Shown: positions 24,152 to 33,579 of the stretch, piece after piece
Numbering within the stretch: position 1 is the first letter of the stretch
Layout: every line of letters begins with the position of its first letter
Assembly (NCBI GenBank): GCA_004352715.1
Contig: SCFE01000043.1
Location: forward strand, 707,062 to 764,780
Direction of reading: 5' to 3'
Origin: Hofstenia miamia
Taxonomy: Eukaryota; Xenacoelomorpha; Acoela
Length of the DNA: 57,719 nt
Program-made: the position numbers and the translations under genes
The notes under the pieces: model-generated
Seen by the model: only the letters and a program-made list of their open reading frames with translations
What the model was told of the DNA's origin: nothing
The model's database searches: none

Positions 24152-24358
24152 CAAATACCCTTATTCACAGTATATAGTGTAAATGATCAGCCATTCATCA
24201 ATTATGAAAAAACTGATATAATTTATAAACCAACTTTAAAGCCATTCATTGATAGAATTACAATTAGCTTCCATACATCGAATGGTGAGTTCATTCATTT
24301 CAATGATACTAGCAGTATTTATTTAACTCTTAATATCAAAGACACTGATGAAATTTAA
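24152..24358 (+). CDS. C-terminal 68 codons of a possible Polinton capsid-type protein
   Basis: The frame is open from the gap edge to TAA at 24356-24358. The end reads as alternating hydrophobic strands around a glycine turn (segments IDRITISF, NGEFIHFN and YLTLNIKD). This resembles the C-terminal beta-strand region I associate with capsid proteins of Polintons, and the position inside a long-TIR element agrees. The match is from general pattern only, and the N-terminal part is lost in the gap. An unrelated protein cannot be excluded. Confidence 0.4.
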   Translation, partial: QIPLFTVYSVNDQPFINYEKTDIIYKPTLKPFIDRITISFHTSNGEFIHFNDTSSIYLTLNIKDTDEI

Positions 24359-25257
24359 GTATAAACAATTTTTCAAAATGTAAAATAAGTTATTTGTTAT
24401 TTTTAAATGTTTTGTATTCATAACAAACTTACAATAGTAATAATTCAAATTGTGAAAAATTCTAGTTTTATATGATTTGAAAATGTTTTAATTGTAAAGT
24501 GATCTCATATTTGGTATAAATCAAACTCTATGAATAGATACATTTGACAGTCGAACAATGGATAACAAATTACGCTTTGTCTGTANTAATTAATTGTAAA
24601 GTGATTTCATGTTTGGTAGATATTAATCTCTATGAATAGATACATTTGACAGTTGAACAATAGAAGACAAATTATGCTTTGTCTGTAGAGAGATACAAAT
24701 TTATACATAGAGCAGTATAATGGAATTTTACTGTGTTTATAGTTGTTTACATTCTGGCAGCATTACAATGGCCACAGATAAAATTTATGTTGAAATTGTC
24801 TATGAAATGATGCAACTTTCACCACATATGAATATACACAGCTGCATAANGATGAAATTTAAGTATAAACAATTTTTTCAAAATGTAAAATAAGTTATTT
24901 GTTATTTTTAAATGTTTTGTATTCATAACAAACTTACAATAGTAATAATTCAAATTGTGAAAAATTCTAGTTTTATATGATTTGAAAATGTTCTAATTAA
25001 TTGTAAAGTGATTTCATGTTTGGTAGATATTAATCTCTATGAATAGATACATTTGACAGTTGAACAATAGAAGACAAATTATGCTTTGTCTGTAGAGAGA
25101 TACAAATTTATACATAGAGCAGTATAATGGAATTTTACTGTGTTTATAGTTGTTTACATTCTGGCAGCATTACAATGGCCATAGATAAAATTTATGTTGA
25201 CATTGTCTATGAAATGATGCAACTTTCACCACATATGAATATACACAGCTGCATAAT
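24347..25257. repeat. Direct repeats bounded by single Ns
   Basis: 24347-24849 and 24851-25257 begin and end alike (GATGAAATTTAAGTATAAAC to CAGCTGCATAA). The first copy holds an extra diverged unit of about 100 bp that ends at the N at 24586. Single Ns at 24586 and 24850 lie exactly at the repeat joints, so at least part is probably an assembly artefact. Confidence 0.8.
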
Positions 25258-25670
25258 GGAAATTCACAAAAGACAACTACTCTGAAAGTTTTCAAACTTT
25301 TTGGTAAGCTATTTTTATAATTATATCTCAGATATTGTTTTTGATTCTTTGCAATATGATATCTAGTTAGTTTTACTGATATTTCTTTTAAAAACATAAT
25401 CAATTTTATTTTAAGAAATTGCTGCAAATGTGCAGTCTGATACCAAATTTATTATAGACTTTATCATAAATAGAAACATCATTTGTTTTATAATTTTTAA
25501 TTGAATTTGTTTAAATGAGTAATGGTCATGTGTTTTTTATTGTAAATTTCATCTCATTTTTAATAACAACTTGCTTATTAACCATTAATTTAGATGCAAT
25601 CATGTGAAATGTGCAAATACACATTGCATTTGTTTCTTAAAGCATTGCCATCTCAACAATGATGATAAAC
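25258..25670. other. Element interior, nothing recognised
   Basis: AT-rich sequence between the direct repeats and the right terminal repeats. An 85-codon minus-strand ORF at 25170-25427 is unrecognised and overlaps the repeat. Confidence 0.4.
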
Positions 25671-26247
25671 TAACACAATAGACAAATTTAAAAGTATGAT
25701 ATATATGGTCATTATAAGCAAAGTGTAGAATAAATTACATTTTTGTCTTGTCTTAAACACGTATGTGGGTTTTACCACGTACATTTATTAAATATTATTA
25801 TTAATATTTATTTTTATTTGGAAATATTTTTCGATTCCATTTTTAAACAAGTATGTAATGTGTGAAAGTAAAAAATGCAAAGTAAGTTAATGTGGGAAAG
25901 TAAAACTAAAAATGTAAGTTAATGTGTGAAAATAATACATGTAAAGTAAGTTATGTGGGAAAGTAAAAAATTCAAAGTAAGGTAATGTGGGAAAGTAAAA
26001 AATGTAAAGTAAGTTAATTTGGGAAAGTAAAACTAAAAAAATGTAAGGTAATGTGGGAAAATGCAAACTAAATTAGGCCATATAAATAACACAAAAACTA
26101 GTCAAAGTACATGACTTCCATGACGTCAGTACAACATCATCGGCAATATCCATGGTGTCTCAGGTCAAAGGCCAACCCCTCGACCAATCAGAAAAAAGTG
26201 ACATGGGAAGGAACTATTATTATACTACTTGTATAACGTTAGTAAAA
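25671..26247 (-). repeat. Right terminal repeat, inner copy
   Basis: First of two tandem units, period 577 bp (TAACACAATAGACAAATTT at 25671 and again at 26248). It holds an AT-rich lead, the GTGGGAAAGTAAA minisatellite (about 25857-26060), TGACGTCA at 26121-26128 and a single CCAAT box. After its AGTAGTATAA end (26229) come bases complementary to the 20 nt just outside and across the left end of the element. Confidence 0.85.
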
Positions 26248-26858
26248 TAACACAATAGACAAATTTAAAAGTATGATATATATGGTCATTATAAGCAAAG
26301 TGTAGAATAAATTACATTTTTGTCTTGTCTTAAACAAGTATGTGGGTTTTACCACGTATGTTTATTAAATATTATTATTAATATTTATTTTTATTTGGAA
26401 ATATTTTTTGATTTCATTTTTAAACAAGTAATTAATGTGGGAAAGTAAAAAATGTAAAGTAAGTTAATGTGGGAAAGAAATAATAAAAAATGCAAAGTAA
26501 GTTAATGTGGGAAAGTAAAAAATGCAAAGTAAGGTTAATGTGGGAAAGTAAAACTAAAAATGAAATTAATGTGGGAAAATAAAAAAATGTAAAGTAAGTT
26601 AATGTGGGAAAGTAAAACTAAAAAAATGTAAGGTAATGTGGGAAAATGCAAACTAAATTAGGACATATAAATAACACAAAAACTAGTAAAAGTACATGAC
26701 TTCCATGACGTCAGTACAACATCATCGGCAATATCCACGGCGTCTCAGGTCAAAAGGCCAACCCTCTTGACCAATCAGAAAAAAGTGACACGGGAAGGAA
26801 CCCCCCTCTTGACCAATCAGAAAAAAGTGACACGGGAAGGAACTATTATTATACTACT
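26248..26858 (-). repeat. Right terminal repeat, outer copy
   Basis: Second tandem unit. It has the minisatellite at about 26430-26645, TGACGTCA at 26706-26713 and two CCAAT boxes, as in the left terminal repeat, so it is the better partner of the left end. Confidence 0.85.
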
Positions 26859-27714
26859 TATACATCAACAGATGGATACATATTTTCATACCTGACTTAA
26901 CCCACACCACCAGAATACATATATGAAACAAACATGCACTTGCATCTTTATTTAACCTATACCCAATATACATTTACACAATCATTGCTATCTACACACA
27001 TCAAACAGCACACCCAATTTTCAAAGATATGAAGGAAAAGTTGGATGAAATGAATATAAATCAATAACAGGCCCAACTCTGATGACTTCACAGTAGAAAC
27101 AAAAAGATAGCTCTCAATTGATATTTGCAATCGTCAGAGTTAATAATTTATATGAACATTATCCATGTTTTAAATTGGCAAATCCAATCTTCATGTTCTA
27201 GCCTGAGTCATATTTACCTATGTCCACCCTAAATTATGTCTTTTTCTAGAAAAATATAAAGATTGATATGAACTAACATCGTAAACTTTATTTTAAAAAA
27301 ACAGATAAATACATATTGATTTTTGATGATTTCTTGAAGGATCTATAAAAATATAAGCGCGTAGGAAATATGGGGGTTTGATGAAAGCCATTACAGAATC
27401 CTTACATATACAAATAAAATAGTGCTATACATGTAATTAGATCACATCAAACAATTTGGTTAGTCTAAAACACAAATAATTTAAAAATTCTGCAGCAAAT
27501 AAAGTTACAAAGTATTTGCCCCTCGATTTTGAATCACTTCCGGAGTACATGAACTGTTATTTTTTTCAATGAAAAATTCGATTTTCGCAAAAAATATTCA
27601 GACTATAACCAAACATAGTTGATAATGAATCAATCAAATGTCCTTGTAAACAACATTACACATAAATATTTTGTCTTCTGAAGAAAACCTGTGTGAACCC
27701 CGTTCAGGCGTTAT
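26859..27714. other. Non-coding DNA
   Basis: No gene recognised. 26880-27020 is unusually rich in CA and AC dinucleotides. Confidence 0.4.
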
Positions 27715-27840
27715 GTGCATAAATTAAAAAGTAAAAAGAAAGAGAAGACCATTTTTATCTTGTGGTGCTTTCCGATATTAAATATTCTCACTAGTTATAA
27801 GCGTTTAAAAATTTTTTAAGGAAATCATCAGAGATTTTAA
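27715..27840 (-). repeat. Dispersed repeat family R1, copy 4 (inverted, partial)
   Basis: Read on the minus strand, it gives AAAAATTTTTAAACGCTTAT followed by GAAAGCACCACAAGATA, the core of the R1 family, with more divergence than the other copies. Confidence 0.6.
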
Positions 27841-27994
27841 CAAATTCCTAGTAGAATTTGAGTTATTTTGCAAATATGAGAGTAAAATTATAACAATATG
27901 TATACGATCATATTTTCACAAAAATCTTTATTAGAAATCTAGTTTACTCCTATTTGTTACTTACGAACGTAATGAGTTTATTGTTTGGCAGCAT

Positions 27995-29196
27995 CAGTAC
28001 CGGATTTAAGAGGGGGCAAGAGGCGAATGCAGAGGGCCCCAAGCGTTTAAATAATTTTTACAGAAATATTATTAGTACATTTAAGAAAATTAATGTTTAA
28101 TCTCTCACAAAATGAATTCAATAATTATATTGTTAGTTGCATTTGCACATTAGAATATATACTTTAATATGTACACTGATTTACAACAAATAAGGCTCTT
28201 TTCGTGTTTAACGTTTTATTAAAAGTTATTTGTGATCTACCATATACAGAGAATGACTAAGTGGTTTGTAACTACTATCAATTGAAATTGATACATAGGT
28301 GTATCAAGGGGAAGCAAACAGAGCCATGGCCGCCCCCAAACTTTCAACGTTTGGATTTTGTTGAAAATATAATAAAATATGTAGAAAGTTATTTTGCTTG
28401 TATTATTCAGATTGGAATTGTTTTTCGAATTTAATAAATAATTTTAGTAAAATAGAAAAAGTAAGAAGTCTTTACAAATACGTAGTAAGTAACAAATATG
28501 CATTAATTCAACTAGATTCCAAAAACAAGGAAAATTACTTGATAAATTTATTACCTTCAATAAAATATAATATAGCTATTTGTTCTATCATACTACTATA
28601 TCTCTTTCTTTTACGTATAACAGTTGCTTCAATTTTTCTTTCAATCTAAGATTTGATTAGGGGACAAATTATGCACAGCTATATTAAGTAAAATGATTCT
28701 ATTTAGAGTAACGTAGGAATATTTTAAATTATTAGATGGTTTTCGAAACACTGATTTGCTTTAAGGTGACTTAAAGATATTTTAAAGTTTAGCATTGCTT
28801 TCCAAAGCTTCAATTTCTCTAAAGTGGCTTTAAAATACTAAACGATCTCTAAAATGTATATTTGAATACTATGTTTGCAATATCCTTAAGTTGCAATGTA
28901 TACACTTCCTGAAATTGCTTTTTTGATTTAGTACCAATTGCTTAAACTGTTGGGATGCAATTATATACAATGGTCTATAATTATATCATCGAACATAATT
29001 ATATAATTATATATATTTTGCAAGCTATATAATTTCCCAACACACACTGCATATGCAAGCACAGATGTATGTACTTTTAAAACAACTAAATAAGGACCCG
29101 AACCCACATTATAAAAGGACGTCGCTAACGCGACTTTTTCATTTTACTTGCATGCATATTTTGCCCTGAGACCCGCGCTGGCGAATGCCGGCCCTG
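27995..29196. mobile_element. hAT-type element, about 1.2 kb
   Basis: Ends are CAGTACCGGATTT on the left and the complement of CAGGGCCGGCATT on the right, flanked by 8-bp sequences GGCAGCAT (27987-27994) and GATAGCAT (29197-29204) that match at six of eight positions, as expected for an old hAT target duplication. GC-rich subterminal sequence lies at both ends. The interior is AT-rich with an unrecognised 83-codon ORF (28398-28649) and no visible transposase, so it is non-autonomous. Confidence 0.7.
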
Positions 29197-29204
29197 GATA
29201 GCAT

Positions 29205-30970
29205 CAATCTGATGTTAGCAAGACATTGACATTTGAATTTAGAATCTGGCCCAGTTATGGAGTGTTAATAATGTTCAGGAAATAGTAATGGAAATTATAC
29301 ATAAATTCGCAAATTAATGGGATTTTCATTATATTTCTAAGATATATCTATATATTTTTCACTAATAGCAATCAACAATATGGCCAGTAAGTCTACAAAT
29401 TTTTTCATAATCCATAAATAAATTTTATAATAATTTTAAAATACACCAAATTCAATTTCGAAATTGTTCTATTCTTTGTGGTTATAAGAGCTTAGATATT
29501 ATGTTGCACTAACTAGAACTACAAAAACCATTACGATAAAGACAATAAAATAACATAATGTAGCTGCACATTTGTAATAAATAAGCAAACCGAAAAATAA
29601 GAAGGAATAACTAATAAGGAGTTTATTCTCCATCAACATTTCTTCTTGCATTACACATATTTATAGCAAAGTTTTATAAACATATTTATCATTAAACAAA
29701 TACCTGTCACCATTTTATGTTGCCAACGTAGAAAAGTTCTGCGTTAATATGGCGGCATCGTGGAGCTTTATTGTCCACATGTGATTTGTCAAAAAGTTAA
29801 GGTGGCAAATAATTGTTTTACAAAATTGATTACAAATTCAAATCATGACTTGGTTTTGTGTTAATTCAACAAAATGCAAAAATAATGAAATCAATTAATT
29901 TGTGATTCGATCTTAGTTTCTTTTCTGTTGTTTTTGTTTCTTTGTTGGATTATGCTACAATAATTAATGTAATGGGAGTATTGCATTAGAAATTTTAGGT
30001 ACATAAATGTATACACTCAAAATTGTGACAACAAGTTTGACCCATAACCACGTTTCTAAAATATATTTCACTTAAAACGTCACCTATGTGTCATATTTGT
30101 TGATTTGACGGTTAAAGTAATTTTCATGTTTTAATTGAAAATATATTTAGTCTCTGTATGTGACTTAAACAATTGAAATGAACATGCATATCTATGATAT
30201 AGAAATGATTGTCAGAAAAAACAAAATTTAGTAATAATTAGTGTAGAATTTTATCACCAAATTTACAATATTTGTTACTGTCTTTTAAACAGTGAATTTC
30301 TCAAATAGACATTCGTAATCACTCTTAAATTTCTCCCAGAGAATGTTTATATTGTTTCAAGATTTATATAGGCGTAATTCCATTCATTGCTTTATTTTAA
30401 AAGGGTGTGAAATACCCGCTAAATTTGACTTCAAAATTTGATTTATTATTGTCAATTGCAAAATTTTCTTAAATAACATTTGACTTGAATATATATTTCA
30501 AGGCAGAAAATGCGGTAAAGTACAAATATAGAATTTTGAGCACAACTTCTTGGATTTCAACTAGGTTCGCCAATAGTGTTGTAAGTTTTCTAGACGATTG
30601 TAATTTGTGTCAAACAAGCAGAGCTCTTAACGGACCGAGCTATCAATTTTAAATATTTGCAATATGAAAACTTGAAATATTTTTTCCGAATTCTAAATCA
30701 TGGAATTTTAGAAAATGTGGGAAATTTATTAATATTGTATTTGAAGAAGAAGAAGAAGCGGAAGAAAAAAATATCTATTAAGAGTCCAGTTAGCACTCAA
30801 AACATTATATTAAATAAGTTCACTAAAACGGGCTATTTGTAAATGTTGTCATTAAAATAATTCCTAGTAATTCAATAATCATGATTGCAAAATTTATGCC
30901 CAAATAATTCAAGGCGAATTTTATACTTTTTATAACTAAAAATTTGTAGATATACGTACATTTCATTTTT
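29205..30970. other. AT-rich non-coding DNA
   Basis: No gene or element recognised. A purine-rich (GAA)n run lies at about 30745-30770. Confidence 0.4.
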
Positions 30971-31410
30971 AGAGGTGGGGCAGTTATTTTTGGTCCCGGT
31001 CCAGTCCGGCCCCTGTTTCAAAAGTTTATTCGGTAAAGGTCCCAAAAAATTAAAATTGTCCCGGTTTCTGTTTACTATCACATATCAAGCTAAAACTAAA
31101 TATAGCCATCTAAAATATGTGTTTAAATCTTAACACATCAAAGTTACTGATGAAATTAATATTTAGTGTATTATTTTTAAGCAAATTGAATGCCTAATGT
31201 ATAATATACAAAGGTGAGAATTCTTGATATAGTGCACATATAGGTATCTGGTACCAAAAAATTTGATCTCAGTCGCGTCTCGTATCTTGTCCCAAAATAA
31301 TATTTTGGTCCCGGACCAGATCGGGGTCGGAGCCAGTTACCGGTCTCGCTCGCAACTTTAGTTATTTTATACAAATATTCAAACATTTTGGTCTCGCACC
31401 CCTCTAGTAT
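30971..31410. repeat. Possible hAT-type MITE
   Basis: Left edge TAGAGGTGGGGCAG and the complement of the right edge, TAGAGGGGTGCGAG, are alike. GGTCCCGG motifs occur subterminally in inverted orientation (30991 and 31311). No matching 8-bp target duplication is visible, so boundaries are tentative. Confidence 0.45.
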
Positions 31411-32738
31411 ATAATTGCACCGGGTACAGGTATAGGATTTTAATTATATTTCAATTGGTAAGTTTTAACGGGTATTTCAGTTTCCTGTAAGGAGAACGCT
31501 GGTTTAAAATAAACCCAAATTTTAATAATGAAAATTATTTTATGAAATATGAAGCATCATCATGATTAAAATAAAAACTTTTGTCATCCGTAGTCGAATA
31601 ATTATCACTATAAATGTTTACTAAATTTTTATTTGTTGTGCAAATCTGACAATGTTATACATTTTTGTAACAAAACAACACCATAAGATTATGAGGCAGC
31701 CTTGGTTTATACCAAACACATTAAACTATTAGTGCAAATTAGATTTTTTGTATAATAATCAGAATATTAATATTGGGCCACGCGCATTAAAAGGCATGCG
31801 AAATTTTCTGCCTCTCTCCTTTAAGGTGTTCAAAACAAATCAAGATATGATCGTGTGTTTAAAATTTTTCTACGGAAGAATTTTCCTGATAGATGTGGAT
31901 CCTTTATGAATTCGATCCATGCAAACTTTTGTAGATTGGTCAATATTCGATCCACGGCAATGGCCGCCCTGGGTTGTAGGGGTAAATTGGTGCATATAAA
32001 TGAAATGTTGGTATACATTCTGCAAGTGTTGTAAACTTTTAAATTATAAAAAGAAATTGCATAAATCCTTTAAGTGTGTAAGCTAATTATAAATAGTAAA
32101 TTGCAGAAACATTGGAGTCTCGTTTATACGAAATTGTTGCAAGTTTATACAAATACTAAAACATTTTACATACTATTTACATATCACTGATAATTTTCTC
32201 TTGAAAGTAAAACGAATTTCACTTTTATTATATCTCTAAGAGCGCTATCTATTTACAAATTAGATTATTTACACTTCAAGTTGAACACGACATCGTTGGG
32301 CTGTAATGTAATGTTTATATAAAAATGCAAAATTTGTATTTTAACAATATAAGTTAGACAGAAATTACCATACCTTCATTATTTTATTAGTTTTAATAAG
32401 AATCATGTCTCAGATGTAAGAGATTTCACATAGACTGCAATTGAAAATCTGCTCCAGATAGTCCAATGCAAATACTAAGATTTAATCTAGCTTCTATTGG
32501 ATTGTTCCTACATGACTTTGCAATGATCCAATTGTATAATCCCAGTAAGGTCTAGGAAATCTTTTAATTATAACCTGGACTACGGCCGTACCAGAGATGA
32601 ACAAAGGTCTACGTCACGGGCTTCTATACTACGGACACTGAGCGGGCGTACGGACTTTGAATGCAGTATAATTATTTGTTGTTCAGTTATCTATATTCTT
32701 AAAACCATTATTGATGCTTAAGAATTTTTCTATTTGTT

Positions 32739-32788
<50 letters not shown>

Positions 32789-33579
32789 CACGTAACACTA
32801 ACATTCATTTAAATTGATGACACAAATTACAACATAGTACATAAAATATTACACTAAGCCATGTAAAACTAATTAACTTCATTAATATTGAAGAGTTCAG
32901 TTTCGCTGTCATCTTCTGATTTACATTGATAATATGCACATTATATTGCAGCATAAGAAGCGTAAATTGTTAACTCAGAGTACATCCAAAATCATAGATG
33001 TAATTGAATTATTTTAAAAAGTCATACGAGAAGCGCAGCACAATGTTCATTTAAAGTAATTTCATACTGCTTGATATGTTGTTATGAGGTTTGATGTACG
33101 ATTAAGCTTCTCAGTAATTTGGATTTTTACATGACCTTCATTGATCGTTGTTATAGTTAAAGTATGCATGTATAATTTAGCACAGCTGAAGGCTTTCTTG
33201 TTGGGTCAATCATTTTTGGTTAAATAAGATTTAGCTACAGGCATAACGGGCTTAAGATACGGGGATGGAAAAACCACTGGGCCTATTATTATAGGTACGG
33301 GCTACGGGCCATATATTCAAAAACCAAGAAAACGGAATTTAGAGCAGCTCTAAGATTAATATCTGATTTTATATAGAAAGTGTTCCTAGAAAAATTGTTT
33401 TAGTTTCACACCAATGAATTAGATCATAAAAAGTGTTGTTTCTTTGCAAACCGTTGGTTATTTTTATGTTTATTAAGTTTATTCTGAACAAGAACAAACT
33501 TTTTATCTTAATCAAATAATTTAATCGGCTTGTTTTACACTAAGAACTCTTATTTCAATGTATTGGTAAGTTTACTATT
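31411..33579. other. Non-coding DNA upstream of aminopeptidase 2
   Basis: No gene recognised. A GC-richer patch at 32575-32665 and another at 33235-33310 share CTACGG and GGGC motifs and may be decayed repeat ends. A (TA)n microsatellite is listed separately. The last 100 bp contain TATTGGTAAGTTT just before the start codon, which resembles a 5' splice site, so an upstream intron in the 5' UTR cannot be excluded. Confidence 0.4.
32743..32787. repeat. (TA)n microsatellite
   Basis: About 22 TA units. Confidence 0.95.

Larger units (their letters stand above)
22786..26858. mobile_element. Polinton/Maverick-like element with long TIRs
   Basis: Left (22786-23151) and right (to 26858) ends are long inverted repeats of each other. 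Both begin 5'-AG: AGGTAGTATAATAATAG on the left and AGTAGTATAATAATAG on the right. TATAC flanks both ends and is a candidate 5-bp target duplication. The long TIR, AG/CT termini and a possible capsid-like C-terminus inside (24152-24358) fit a Polinton. A 1000-N gap hides most of the interior; the shown 4.1 kb is far shorter than an intact 15-20 kb Polinton, so either the gap is under-sized or the copy is deleted. No polymerase, integrase or protease is visible. It could instead be a large non-autonomous TIR element. Confidence 0.5.

Noticed and set aside
23125-24168. Open frames of 337-347 codons across the first N run
   Set aside because: They consist almost entirely of unknown residues; the gap has no stop codons by construction.
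25857-26645. CRISPR-like array
   Set aside because: The GTGGGAAAGTAAA units are tandem with no unique spacers, form part of an inverted terminal repeat, and the genome is animal.
31885-31985. GCCGCCCTG near 31967 as a second hAT end
   Set aside because: No inverted partner and no 8-bp target duplication could be found.
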